DNA of 64,000 bases, taken from CAYWYR01 sp964462685 (GTDB taxonomy: Bacteria > Bacteroidota > Ignavibacteria > Kapaibacteriales > UBA2268). The translations under genes and the position numbers were made by a program. Under the pieces are notes generated by a model, which saw nothing but the letters and a program-made list of their open reading frames with translations, did not search any database and was not told where the DNA came from. Positions 52,367 through 61,580 of the stretch are shown here, in pieces. Positions within the stretch are counted from its first letter, which is position 1, and every line of letters starts with the position of its first letter. The stretch lies in assembly GCA_964462685.1 (NCBI GenBank), contig CAYWYR010000008.1, forward strand, positions 69,253 through 133,252, written 5' to 3'.

Positions 52367-53848
52367 TTATTCTACTATAAATCTGAAGCTGGTTGTAGCT
52401 GTTACGGTTTCGATTAGCAGAAAGTATACACCTGATCTCATTGATTGCAATGTACTTATTTGGATATCAGAACCTAATTGCTGATAGTCTATATTCTCTG
52501 TTTTACCGTCATTGTGGACTAAACTTATTGAAGTGATTTCTGTTCCTTCAGTGCTTTGGATATTCATGCTTTCACCAGCTTGAATTACGTTAGGGTATAT
52601 GCCGGAAAAGCCTGTAATCGTTTCAGATACACTTGTCCAACCCATTACCTCGTTATCGAAAATCTCGATCTCGACTCCGTATATGTCTCCTCTAGACGCT
52701 ATATAGCCACCGGGATTATATTCTAATAAACTGGAAACGCTTCTATTTATAACAGGGATAGGCTCAACATATTCCCATATCAGATTTAGCTCACTATCAT
52801 ATAGAGAATAATAAACATCCCTATCACCTTCATCTGCACTTCCTGTTAATCGGGCTCCTCCCATAAGGATGTGATCATCGACGAAGATTATATCTCCGCA
52901 TAATATTTCTCCGCTTAACATTGACTGATCATTAAAAAATAAAGATCTCACATAATTGCCATTTAAATCCCGGATATCTAAATGCCCATTATTAATGCAA
53001 TACAAAAGCTCATCACGGACTTTAATATCTGAATATGAGCTGCTGAATTGACGTGCGTTCAGATAATATTTCTCAAATACTAAATTATGATTATTGTCAA
53101 ACCGCATTATTGCGGAACCTGAAGAATCAACGTAGTTATCAGTTACATGCAACCCACTAGCATTAACAAAATAACCATCGCTGAACGGAGTTGTTGAGCG
53201 TACTTCAAACACATAATAACTATCAGGATCTTTCATTTCAGGATAATAAAGATCCTTTGTTTCTAAAAAGTTACCGTCAGTATCATATAGATTAACCCAC
53301 ATTTTAGTTGGAGGAAATTTACCTGCTTTATCATTGAACACCGAGAGTAAGTTGTTTTGATATTTAATCGGTTTATAAGAAATTGATCTTGAAGGTGTAT
53401 CAGCAATTGAATCGTAAGAAATAGAAACTCTGCCTTTGTTATCATAAACTGCTTTAAACAACCTGGCACCTCCAAATAAAGAAGTTATTCCTTGACCCCA
53501 TACAACCTCATAAGATCCAAAAACCGAAAAGGTGTTGTCAGGGTTAAAAACAACCTCGTGAGGTATGTGCCTGGTTCCTTTATTATATAGTGTATCAAAG
53601 AACATAACATTGCCCTCAATATCAAACATCGAGACATGCATAGCCTCATTGTAGAAATTATCCTTGATATCCTCTTGAGGAATCTTTTGATTTGAGCCTA
53701 TTAAAACGAAATATGGATCGTCATAAAAAATTATATTTCCTTCATTAGACTCAAGAGGAAAAAAGTATGCTATTATCTCTGGTTGCTTACTGTAAGAAAA
53801 ACTAGTTGAGAGAATAAAAGCCAAAAAAGTAGAAATGATATTTCTCAT
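52367..53848 (-). CDS. Secreted protein with T9SS sorting domain
   Basis: The 493-residue protein has a signal peptide (about 1-20) and a long beta-rich body with repeated aromatic/Asp turns (YDSEL, LYDTDGNFLETKDLYY, DLNGNYVRSLFFND), which suggests a propeller. The last 80 residues form a type A T9SS tail (YPNVIQAGESMNI ... MRSGVYFLLIE). Exported to the surface by inference. Its gene is inside the block bracketed by the 83-bp repeat and is the downstream-most of four same-strand genes. Confidence 0.7.
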   Translation of the reverse strand: MRNIISTFLAFILSTSFSYSKQPEIIAYFFPLESNEGNIIFYDDPYFVLIGSNQKIPQEDIKDNFYNEAMHVSMFDIEGNVMFFDTLYNKGTRHIPHEVVFNPDNTFSVFGSYEVVWGQGITSLFGGARLFKAVYDNKGRVSISYDSIADTPSRSISYKPIKYQNNLLSVFNDKAGKFPPTKMWVNLYDTDGNFLETKDLYYPEMKDPDSYYVFEVRSTTPFSDGYFVNASGLHVTDNYVDSSGSAIMRFDNNHNLVFEKYYLNARQFSSSYSDIKVRDELLYCINNGHLDIRDLNGNYVRSLFFNDQSMLSGEILCGDIIFVDDHILMGGARLTGSADEGDRDVYYSLYDSELNLIWEYVEPIPVINRSVSSLLEYNPGGYIASRGDIYGVEIEIFDNEVMGWTSVSETITGFSGIYPNVIQAGESMNIQSTEGTEITSISLVHNDGKTENIDYQQLGSDIQISTLQSMRSGVYFLLIETVTATTSFRFIVE

Positions 53849-53892
53849 AATATTAAATAGGGGAAGGGCTTACACCTCACCCTGTGCATTAG

Positions 53893-54405
53893 TTAATGAA
53901 TTATTATTAAGGAAGTACTGGGTTTAGATAACATATCAAACAAAGTAATATAATATCTTCCTTTTTCAAAATCATGGTTGATAGTTATGGGATAAGAAGG
54001 ATATTGAATTTCATAAACTATATCTCCACTTATGTCAGTTATAGTTAGTCTTGTAATATCTTTATTATTGCTATTGATTTCAAAGACTCCTAATGAGGGG
54101 TTAGGAAAAATATCAAACTCGATTTCTTTCTCATCCTCTACTATTCGGATATTTTCCTGAAACCATGTTTTGCCTCTGTCAATGCTTTTGAATTTCTTCC
54201 CATTAGAATTTACAAAAACAATATTGTCATAATTAAAAGTACTAACATTTGAAGTCTCAAATGATTTACCACCATCAATAGAATTATAAATCTCACCGTT
54301 GCTGTTGGTAAATTTTATATTTTGATAATTTATGTCAGCACTTTGTAGTTGATATGCTATTAACACTAAGCTACATAAGTATAGGTATGATAAAACACTT
54401 CTCAT
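53893..54405 (-). CDS. Short secreted protein with BNR-like repeats and T9SS sorting domain
   Basis: A 170-residue protein with a signal peptide (about 1-23), two Asp-box-like segments (YNSIDGGKSFETS, FKSIDRGKTWFQEN) and a T9SS tail (FDIFPNPSLGVFEINSNN ... KGRYYITLFD). It overlaps the end of the preceding gene by 4 bases (ATGA), so it is translationally coupled. It looks like a propeller protein reduced to one or two blades plus the sorting tail. Confidence 0.7.
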   Translation of the reverse strand: MRSVLSYLYLCSLVLIAYQLQSADINYQNIKFTNSNGEIYNSIDGGKSFETSNVSTFNYDNIVFVNSNGKKFKSIDRGKTWFQENIRIVEDEKEIEFDIFPNPSLGVFEINSNNKDITRLTITDISGDIVYEIQYPSYPITINHDFEKGRYYITLFDMLSKPSTSLIIIH

Positions 54406-54974
54406 TCTATCACCTCTTCTCCACCTAGATCCAAGAAATCAAGCTCGCAAGTAGGACGACAAGGAAGAACCCAAACAGTCTCTAAATCTAGTTGAGGTAA
54501 GGATGTTGAGCACTCAACTAATGTCAAGGGATCATCACCACAAGAAGTTGAAGAACCATCACTTGTAACATGTTCGGTATGAACTAAATTTCCCGTAGCT
54601 CTATCTATACAAAACAAATTAGTTACCATACAACATGCTTGATCATCACATGTTCTTGGGCTCCATACAAAATCCCCTCCATTTGATTCTGGATATGTAT
54701 AATATCCATAACAAAAACCATTGCAAGTTCCTTTAACATAATTAACACGGTAGATCTGGGGTTGATCGCAGTATAATGTGTCTGCAGGTATACTAGGGAG
54801 TGGGGGGTTCATTAATGCATTATTTGATTCTATAAATCTTTCTTTAGCAACCAAAGCATAAAGATCATGATTTAATTTGTTTTGCCTGTCTGAAGCTATA
54901 GTTTCATCTGGGTTATTTATATGTTCAAGTAAGGCTGACAGTCGGAACCAGTAGTATCTTCTGATACTACCCAT
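54402..54974 (-). CDS. Cysteine-rich secreted protein, C-terminal part (probably one gene with the next entry)
   Basis: The 190-residue frame has many Cys (CDQPQIY, CNGFCYGYYTYP, CDDQACCMVTNLFCI, CRPTCELDF) but no signal peptide, and its first residues (MGSIRRYYWFRLSALLEH) do not look like a real start. It overlaps the upstream frame by 58 bases in another phase. A single-base indel between 54917 and about 54990 would fuse them into one exported, Cys-rich protein of about 325 residues. No slippery heptamer is visible there, so programmed frameshifting is unlikely. Function unknown. Confidence 0.5.
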   Translation of the reverse strand: MGSIRRYYWFRLSALLEHINNPDETIASDRQNKLNHDLYALVAKERFIESNNALMNPPLPSIPADTLYCDQPQIYRVNYVKGTCNGFCYGYYTYPESNGGDFVWSPRTCDDQACCMVTNLFCIDRATGNLVHTEHVTSDGSSTSCGDDPLTLVECSTSLPQLDLETVWVLPCRPTCELDFLDLGGEEVIE

Positions 54975-55384
54975 CTCTCTATATAATGCTGAATATTAAG
55001 AGGTTGTATTGGGCATCTTCGGAATTTATAAGTCATTAGTAGCATACAGCCAGGAAAATTTGGATGTTCTACTATTGCTGTATCTCTATACCATAATCCC
55101 CAGCCATTAATACTATCGCATACCTCTTGATCATAACAAAGTGGTGTCCATTGCAGACTAGTAGAATCTTCAAGTAGGTGTAACATACCATCAGCCTTAT
55201 CAGAAAAAAGTTGTTCATTTCCTGGTGTCACACTAACCATATCATAATCCCAGGGCTGACTATTAGCTATGGTGGGCACTATTATTATTGATAAGAATAC
55301 TATATAATACATTATTAATGTATTCCATAATCTTGGATACATACTTTCACGCGATTGGTAAGTTTGCATTTTAAAAGTCTCCAT
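54917..55384 (-). CDS. Secreted protein, N-terminal part (probably frameshifted)
   Basis: A 155-residue frame with a signal anchor (TLIMYYIVFLSIIIVPTIA, about 22-42) and an exported body (LQWTPLCYDQEVCDSINGWG, FPGCMLLMTYKFRRCP) ending YIERWVVSEDTTGSDCQPYL. The natural continuation (LLEHINNPDETIAS...) lies in the overlapping downstream frame, so this is probably the 5' part of one broken gene. No GGAG-type site is obvious. Family unknown. Confidence 0.5.
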   Translation of the reverse strand: METFKMQTYQSRESMYPRLWNTLIMYYIVFLSIIIVPTIANSQPWDYDMVSVTPGNEQLFSDKADGMLHLLEDSTSLQWTPLCYDQEVCDSINGWGLWYRDTAIVEHPNFPGCMLLMTYKFRRCPIQPLNIQHYIERWVVSEDTTGSDCQPYLNI

Positions 55385-55743
55385 TTATATTGTATTTGGC
55401 GACTGATTATCATTTGCCACAATTAGTATCTGATCAGTACCTTACAACAATAGGATACTTTCCAATTAAAACCAAATATAACAAAACATTCTAAATAATT
55501 TATACCTGCTTTAGATAAAATACTTTGCTAATGATATCAGCAATATAAAGTATCTTCGCTTTTATTTAGTCATAATAAATGCACGGAAGCCTGAACAACA
55601 AAGAATTCCTTATGAATCCATCCTTTAAAACATTATCTTAGGTTTGATATAAATAGCGGCTTTTAATTTATTATATGGTTTAATTTTTTTCACCCATGCA
55701 GTATTTCAATGAATAAATTTTAACGACCTTTTAATAATTTAAA
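55385..55743. other. AT-rich intergenic region
   Basis: About 360 bases between the divergent secreted-protein gene and the DUF1801-like gene. I see no gene, hairpin repeat or clear promoter in it. Confidence 0.4.
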
Positions 55744-55826
55744 GGAGCGGTACATGCCAATAGAGAGACTGATTGAATATGCTCCAGAATACGAATACCT
55801 CATTCTGGAGCCGAATGACTACCTGA
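55744..55826 (+). repeat. 83-bp direct repeat, copy 2
   Basis: Identical to 52151-52233 and forms the start of the intact DUF1801-like gene. Confidence 0.9.
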
Positions 55827-56140
55827 CGGAGCAAGGCCTGAGCCTAAAAGAAAGATGGGGGCTGCCCTTCTATTATGGAAAGACATGGGTTTGCTATATA
55901 AATATTCCTAAACCGAAAAAGAAAGGCGATAGCCATATACTTGAGCTCTGCTTTACGCGAGCGAACGAACTGCCCAGCCCAACCCCGATCTTAGATTTCA
56001 AGGGTAGAAGAAGCATCGCAGGCTATACATTTCAATCCCCCGCCGCCAGCTTCGATGAATCCCTCAAACTGATAATTGATGACGCTATTGAACTTGACGG
56101 CTCAACAAACTACTCTCCTAAGACAAGGAGGGAGGAGTGA
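55754..56140 (+). CDS. DUF1801-like protein
   Basis: A 128-residue cytoplasmic protein: an N-terminal helix (PIERLIEYAPEYEYLIL), then the strand pair LKERWGLPFYYGKTWVCYIN, a variable loop (PKPKKKGDSH), LELCFTRANEL and a C-terminal part (LDFKGRRSIAGYTF, SLKLIIDDAIEL). The pattern W/Y-G-x-P-F-Y-Y-x-x-x-W-x-C-Y followed by an ELCF-type strand and a closing helix fits the DUF1801 (YdhG-like) fold, whose function is unknown. GGAG lies just before the ATG. A truncated 5' copy lies 3.6 kb upstream. Confidence 0.65.
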   Translation: MPIERLIEYAPEYEYLILEPNDYLTEQGLSLKERWGLPFYYGKTWVCYINIPKPKKKGDSHILELCFTRANELPSPTPILDFKGRRSIAGYTFQSPAASFDESLKLIIDDAIELDGSTNYSPKTRREE

Positions 56141-56227
56141 GTGAGGTTTTTATACTTTTCAATTTTAGCAGTTATCTAGCTATTTTTTACTATATTATAA
56201 AATCTACCGAAAATATCTGAATACAAT

Positions 56228-58399
56228 ATGAAATTCATAATTCTTTTAATTGCTTCTTTAACCTTGAATTTCCCGGCCCTGCAATCGCAGGGGTGGGTAT
56301 ATTCAGAAGGTGCCAAAAACAAAGGATCAATTCTTGACATTCACTTCAAAAATGATACTTTGACGAGTCTAGTAGTGGCACAAACTAAGACCACACTCGA
56401 ACAATCTCATGATGGGGGGGATAACTGGACTACCTTAGCCGAATATAACTCTGATTTTGATCCATTACCATGGGATATGCGTTTTTTAAATCCTTCTATA
56501 TTGAGGTATTTACCTGATAATGACCAATATTGGTTGGCTGGTTTTACTCCAAATCTTGCATTTTTGATTGCAGATAAAGATGTTCCTACGTTTGAAAAAC
56601 TAAATATCGATAAGGGTCCTCAAGTGGTTGAATTTGATATGTATGACTCCTTAACCGGGTATGCAAGTTCAACTGCTACATATTATTTGACTAAGGATAG
56701 ATGGGAGACTATTTATTCTATACAAAAAGGAGATAATCCTGTCCGTAGAGTCGATGATGTGAATTTCCTAAACGACTCAATTATTGAAACTATTATATAT
56801 AATAATGAGGCTGACAAAGACTATTTTACTCATTTGAATATCAATACATTTGAATGGGATACTCTTGGTTCCTTAACAGAACACATTATTGGATTCCGTG
56901 AATACGAAAAAGTAAATGAGCATCTTATTTATGGACTTGCGGGTGAATCAAACGGGGTAGGTCAACAGGAACTTGACGTAATCTATCGATCAAGAGACGG
57001 TGGCAAAAACTGGGAGTTACAGCTCAGATCAAATGAAAACCCTGTATTTGGCTTATACAAGATTAGCTTCAATGATGAGGTGAACGGAATTGCAATAGGT
57101 AATTATGGTAAAGTAGTCATGACAAACAACGGTGGCGAAGAATGGGTAGATTTTGATTACGAAGATCAATATCCTGTACCTTCTGGACCGGTAGGTGTGG
57201 AACTGGCATGGTATAAAGATAAACCTATAATCACTGGTTTGAATGGCGAGTTATATAGATATGAAGGCAACTTTTTTAGACCGAACTATAATAAAGCGAA
57301 AAAAGTAGAGCTTTGGAACCCTGAAGAGGATGAGAACAGAGGCGGGAATTCGGTAAATTTTAGTTGGGAAAGACTAAAGCAGTCTGAATACGATTATTAT
57401 CATCTTCAAATAACAGATAATCAAGAATATAATAGGTGGTTGCGGCCATATAAAGAGATTAAAATAGATGGCAATACAAGCACTTTATATGGTTTCGATA
57501 ACAACCGGAAGTATTATTGGAGAGTAGTAACTGTAGATGGATCTAAAACGGCTATTTCCGAAGAAAGGAGTTTTACCATAGGGAATGCTGGCAACCCCGG
57601 TGACAAAGTTCCTTTACTTCTCGCGGAATGCGATAGCGTATATAATAAGACTGATACACTGAGATGGACAAGTATTGAAGGTGCCGATAGATATAGAGTA
57701 CAATATGTACTACCTGGAGATTCGGTGACCAATGATTTCACTACCATAGACACATTTTCTGTAATAGGCAGCAAGGTATTTGACGGTATGTATCACAATT
57801 TCAGAATCAAATCTTATACAGAAAACGATAGTTCTTTATGGAGTCCTTACTGTAGGTTGTGGATTAGGTTAGATCCCCCTACAATACCTATGGAATATTG
57901 CGAACAAACTAATGTGGACTTTTTTGATACCCTTAGTTGGGATTTAGCTTATAAAGGTACTTTTAATACAGTGAGAATCACAAGAGATAAAGATGGTACA
58001 GACTCGGTTCTGCAGGTAACACCGGAAAGAAAATGGCTTTCCCTTTTTTATTCGCACATCAGAAAAAAATTAGAGCCCTCTACTACTTATTATTGGTCGG
58101 TACGAAATTTTCCCGTTCACACTGAACGAACAGTCTCATATTGGAGCGAGACATGTTCTTTTACAACTTCATCAACTCTATCTTCCATAGAACCTAATCA
58201 CGATATAACGATCATCAATACAGATGGTATTATTGAAGTATTGTCTGATACGCATATATATAGCTTATCTCTAGTAGATGTCTCCGGTAGGCAGGTAGTT
58301 TCCAGTGGAAGCAATTTAATTAAAACCGAAGGTTTACATAAAGGGATCTATTTTCTTCTTATAGATGAAAGAACAATAAAAAAGGTTTTTATAGATTAA
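56228..58399 (+). CDS. Secreted BNR/Fn3 protein with T9SS sorting domain
   Basis: The 723-residue protein has a signal peptide (about 1-20, ending LQSQ). The N-terminal 340 residues are a Ycf48/BNR-like propeller (EQSHDGGDNWTTLAEY, YRSRDGGKNWELQL, VMTNNGGEEWVDFD). Two Fn3-like domains follow (about 360-650: NSVNFSWERLKQSEYDYYHL, TDTLRWTSIEGADRYRVQYV, TYYWSVRNFPV). The last 75 residues are a T9SS tail (IEVLSDTHIYSLSLVDVSGR ... HKGIYFLLIDE). Exported to the surface by inference; ligand unknown. Confidence 0.8.
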   Translation: MKFIILLIASLTLNFPALQSQGWVYSEGAKNKGSILDIHFKNDTLTSLVVAQTKTTLEQSHDGGDNWTTLAEYNSDFDPLPWDMRFLNPSILRYLPDNDQYWLAGFTPNLAFLIADKDVPTFEKLNIDKGPQVVEFDMYDSLTGYASSTATYYLTKDRWETIYSIQKGDNPVRRVDDVNFLNDSIIETIIYNNEADKDYFTHLNINTFEWDTLGSLTEHIIGFREYEKVNEHLIYGLAGESNGVGQQELDVIYRSRDGGKNWELQLRSNENPVFGLYKISFNDEVNGIAIGNYGKVVMTNNGGEEWVDFDYEDQYPVPSGPVGVELAWYKDKPIITGLNGELYRYEGNFFRPNYNKAKKVELWNPEEDENRGGNSVNFSWERLKQSEYDYYHLQITDNQEYNRWLRPYKEIKIDGNTSTLYGFDNNRKYYWRVVTVDGSKTAISEERSFTIGNAGNPGDKVPLLLAECDSVYNKTDTLRWTSIEGADRYRVQYVLPGDSVTNDFTTIDTFSVIGSKVFDGMYHNFRIKSYTENDSSLWSPYCRLWIRLDPPTIPMEYCEQTNVDFFDTLSWDLAYKGTFNTVRITRDKDGTDSVLQVTPERKWLSLFYSHIRKKLEPSTTYYWSVRNFPVHTERTVSYWSETCSFTTSSTLSSIEPNHDITIINTDGIIEVLSDTHIYSLSLVDVSGRQVVSSGSNLIKTEGLHKGIYFLLIDERTIKKVFID

Positions 58400-58428
58400 A
58401 AAAAGCGGCACTATAATGCCGCTTTCTG
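58398..58428. terminator. Bidirectional Rho-independent terminator
   Basis: AAAGCGGCA and TGCCGCTTT form a 9-bp stem around CTATAA. The minus strand has a strong T7 tract and the plus strand a weaker one (TTTCT), so it may serve both convergent genes. Confidence 0.7.
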
Positions 58429-58452
58429 CTATAATTCTATCTATGTGGCTTC

Positions 58453-58983
58453 TTAGCCGGCTTGCTGCTCTTGTTTTATAAACTGAGCATCTATTATCAT
58501 TTTTACTTTATCTGATACGACTATATTGCCTGCTTCTGTAACTGCGTTCCAGCTTAGGCCGAAGTCTTTTCTGTTTACAGTGCCTTCGGCTTCGAATCCC
58601 GCTTTAGTCTGGCCGTAGGGATCTACAGCTATTCCGTTATAATCTACGTCCAAAGTTACCTGCTTAGTAGTATCACGGATTGTGAGATCACCGATAAGTT
58701 TGTCACCGTCATAGCTTTTAGCTTTAAAAGTGATTTTCGGGTGTGCGCCAGCGTTGAAGAAATCGTCGGATTTCAAGTGAGCGTCTCGATCTTTATTTTT
58801 TGTATTTATCGAATCAACACCGATATTTACATCGATTTTTGCGTTTTTGAAATCATCGCCTTCGGTGTGTGCCGTAGCGTCAAAATCCTCGAAGTGTCCT
58901 GTAACAGATGATATCATCATGTGTTTAACCTTAAATGATACTTCACTGTGTGTCGGGTCGATTTTCCATGTGGTTTCAGCCAT
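58453..58983 (-). CDS. YceI-family protein
   Basis: The 176-residue protein has the YceI lipocalin-like pattern: TWKIDPTHSEVSFKVKHMMI, TGHFEDFDATAHTEGDDF, INTKNKDRDAHLKSDDFFNA, HPKITFKAKSY and the RKDFGLSWNAVTEAG stretch near the end. YceI proteins bind isoprenoid-type lipids (polyisoprenoids) in the periplasm. This copy has no signal peptide at the N-terminus, so it may stay in the cytoplasm. Followed by the bidirectional terminator; 46 bases downstream of the pirin gene on the same strand, so probably co-transcribed with it. Confidence 0.93.
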   Translation of the reverse strand: MAETTWKIDPTHSEVSFKVKHMMISSVTGHFEDFDATAHTEGDDFKNAKIDVNIGVDSINTKNKDRDAHLKSDDFFNAGAHPKITFKAKSYDGDKLIGDLTIRDTTKQVTLDVDYNGIAVDPYGQTKAGFEAEGTVNRKDFGLSWNAVTEAGNIVVSDKVKMIIDAQFIKQEQQAG

Positions 58984-59029
58984 TTTTGCTGTCTCCTTAA
59001 TTTAATTATACAATGATATTTTTTCTTAA

Positions 59030-59896
59030 TTAACTTACTGACATAGGAACGTCCATAAGCAGTATTTTAGTTCCTTCTTTGATATCGAAGTCTATATTAT
59101 ATGTATCCCAAAGGCCTATCCCATCACGTTTATTCAGCGTTTCGCCATTTACCATAGCCTCGCCTTCTAAAAGAAATGCATAAAGTCCATTTCTGGAATC
59201 TTTTATGCTATAACCAGTTTTGGTATCCTTGTTGAACTCGCCGATATTGAACCATGCGTTCTGATGAATCCATACACCTTCGTCATCAGTTTTAGGGGAT
59301 AGAATCTGATAAAATTCGTTCTCTTTCTTTATATCAGCTGTAGAGATCTGATCATATCGAGGCTCTACGTTTTTCTTGTTCGGGAAAAGCCATATCTGGA
59401 GGAAGCGTGTATCATCATTTTCCAGATGATTGTATTCGCTGTGATACACACCAGTTCCTGCGCTCATTACCTGCACATCGCCTACTTTTATTACCCCTAC
59501 GCTTCCCATACTGTCCTTATGCTCGAGCGCCCCACTCAAAGGGATCGAAATTATCTCCATATTATCATGCGGGTGTTTACCAAAACCCGAGCCGCCCGAT
59601 ATTTTATCGTCGTTCAGCACCCTTAGTACTCCAAAATTCATTCTATCAGGATTATAATAATTGGCGAAACTGAAAGTATGGTGAGTATCAAGCCAGCCAT
59701 GGTTTGCATGCCCACGTGATTCAGCTCTATGGATAACTTTGTTCATTTTCCTTACCTCCTTATTCGGTAGGTGGTTGTGCCCTACCTGATTGATTGCCAG
59801 ATCATTATTTGCTGTATTTGCTTTAGCGGTTTTATTAATTGCAGCGGCTGCTATACCGCCCAACATTGATTTTCTGATAAATTCTCTTTTATTCAT
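59030..59896 (-). CDS. Pirin-family protein (YhhW-like) with N-terminal Tat-like signal and internal start
   Basis: The C-terminal 238 residues are a complete pirin (bicupin) domain: HANHGWLDTHHTFSFANYYN, metal-binding HPHDNMEIISIPLSG, GVYHSEYNHLENDD and the second cupin from about residue 195. Pirins such as YhhW have quercetinase activity in vitro. The longer form from ATG at 59896 has an N-terminal Tat-like signal (NKREFIRKSMLGGIAAAA). Met51 (59746) is preceded at the ideal 8-base distance by AGGAGG and gives the usual pirin start (NKVIHRAESRGHANHGW). Two products, exported and cytosolic, are possible. Confidence 0.88.
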   Translation of the reverse strand: MNKREFIRKSMLGGIAAAAINKTAKANTANNDLAINQVGHNHLPNKEVRKMNKVIHRAESRGHANHGWLDTHHTFSFANYYNPDRMNFGVLRVLNDDKISGGSGFGKHPHDNMEIISIPLSGALEHKDSMGSVGVIKVGDVQVMSAGTGVYHSEYNHLENDDTRFLQIWLFPNKKNVEPRYDQISTADIKKENEFYQILSPKTDDEGVWIHQNAWFNIGEFNKDTKTGYSIKDSRNGLYAFLLEGEAMVNGETLNKRDGIGLWDTYNIDFDIKEGTKILLMDVPMSVS

Positions 59897-60066
59897 CGGT
59901 ATCCCCGATTAATTAATGTAACCACTTATCTTTTGAGTCTGATACAAACTTAATCTATTCAATAGGGCATAAAAATATCAAAACACAGCAAAAGATTATA
60001 AAAATCCGATCGCTATGCTAAACACAAAGTAAATGTAAGTAATCGTAGGTTAGATATTTAATATTA

Positions 60067-61512
60067 TTATTGAAGAGAACGAAGTATCGCCTGATCGGAA
60101 AAGGAATTTTTATCTTTTCCGATTATCTGATAATCTTCATGTCCTTTCCCGGCGATCAGTATAATATCGTTATCCTCGCTTTGGGTTACTGCGTTGACAA
60201 TTGCCTGTTCTCTATCTAGTATTATCTGATGATTGTTTAATTTAATGCCGTCAACTATATCGCTGGCTATTGATTCAGGGTCCTCTGTACGGGGATTGTC
60301 ATTTGTGATAATGATTTTATCAGAATATTTTTCTGCTACCGCACCCATAAGTGGGCGCTTGGTTTTATCCCTGTCCCCTCCGCATCCGAAGACGGTTATT
60401 ATTCTCCCTCTCCCCTCTATTTCAGATAACGTTCGCAGAGCGTTTTCTAAAGCATCCGGTGTATGAGCATAATCGACAATAGCTTTAGCTCCTTGTATAT
60501 TAAATACCTCCATCCTACCGGGCACACCACGGAAATCACCTATATGCCGAATTATTTCGTTAATATTATATTTATCACCAACCAGTGCCGCTATCGATAA
60601 AGCGACGTTTATCATATTGAATTTTCCAATAAGCTGGGTACTGATTGTATATTCATTTGTATCAATGGATATCTTAAAACGCGTTCCATTAATATCTATC
60701 TTTATATCAGATAAATAATAATCATCGGATTTATCGAACCCGACATTGATGTTTTCAGCTTTAGTATCACGAGCCATGTGCTTTACCCAGCCATCTCCTG
60801 AATAAAATATCGCTGAGCTTTCACTTTTTAAATTATCGAAAAGTATTTTCTTAGCATCGGCATAGTCTTTCATAGTGCCGTGATAATCTAGGTGATCCTG
60901 AGTGAGATTGGTGAATATCGCGGTTCTGAATGATATGCCAGTTACCCTATGCTGGTGCAAAGCGTGAGACGATACTTCTATAACCGAATGCGTTAACTTT
61001 TCTTCTTTTAAACTTGAATATAGTTCGGCTAATTTTTCAGCGGATGGGGTGGTGTGGGTAGCCGGAATAAGCTTATCCCCGATGTAGATACCTGTAGTTC
61101 CGATAAGTGCTGATTTATGATTTAATTTACCAAGTAAATAATGTATGATATATGATACAGTTGTTTTTCCGTTTGTACCAGTTACACCGATATTTATTAA
61201 ATGATCCGATGGATTATTTTTTATTTTATGAGATAACAGCGCTAATATTTTGCGTGGATTATTAGTTCTAATATATGGTAATGCAGTATCTGCGTTTGCT
61301 CGGCTACCTAATACTGCAATAAAATTATCCGGTAATCCGCTTATATAATCATGTCCGTCATTTACCGTACCCTCTATTGCTATAAACAAACAGTTCGGTG
61401 ATTCGGATCGGCTATCGCTGGTAATGTTTTCTATATTGATATTATCTGTATCGCTGCCCCGGGTATCATAAGTTCCTTCCACACCGTCCAATAGCTCACT
61501 TAATTTAATCAT
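60067..61512 (-). CDS. murE: UDP-N-acetylmuramoyl-L-alanyl-D-glutamate--2,6-diaminopimelate ligase
   Basis: It adds meso-diaminopimelate in peptidoglycan synthesis. Three Mur domains: the uridine-binding part (TSDSRSESPNCLFIAI), the ATP loop GVTGTNGKTTVSYI (about 109-122) with VEVSSHALHQHRV, and the ligase part with VDYAHTPDALENAL and DNPRTEDPESI. The DNPR motif marks Dap-specific rather than Lys-specific enzymes. The 481 residues are normal. It lies alone and divergent to mnmE, 68 bases apart. Confidence 0.96.
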   Translation of the reverse strand: MIKLSELLDGVEGTYDTRGSDTDNINIENITSDSRSESPNCLFIAIEGTVNDGHDYISGLPDNFIAVLGSRANADTALPYIRTNNPRKILALLSHKIKNNPSDHLINIGVTGTNGKTTVSYIIHYLLGKLNHKSALIGTTGIYIGDKLIPATHTTPSAEKLAELYSSLKEEKLTHSVIEVSSHALHQHRVTGISFRTAIFTNLTQDHLDYHGTMKDYADAKKILFDNLKSESSAIFYSGDGWVKHMARDTKAENINVGFDKSDDYYLSDIKIDINGTRFKISIDTNEYTISTQLIGKFNMINVALSIAALVGDKYNINEIIRHIGDFRGVPGRMEVFNIQGAKAIVDYAHTPDALENALRTLSEIEGRGRIITVFGCGGDRDKTKRPLMGAVAEKYSDKIIITNDNPRTEDPESIASDIVDGIKLNNHQIILDREQAIVNAVTQSEDNDIILIAGKGHEDYQIIGKDKNSFSDQAILRSLQ

Positions 61513-61580
61513 CTATCGTTAACCTTATATTGTACTTTATGTAATTACAAAACAGTATATTTTCCAAAAGCAAGATAAGA

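Noticed and set aside
54917..54974. Programmed ribosomal frameshift between the two overlapping frames
   Set aside because: No slippery heptamer or downstream hairpin was seen in the overlap, so a mutation or sequencing error is more likely.
52151..55826. 83-bp repeat as phage or integrative-element attachment sites
   Set aside because: No integrase, transposase or mobilisation gene lies between the copies, and the repeat is in a protein gene rather than a tRNA. Duplication or recombination is simpler.
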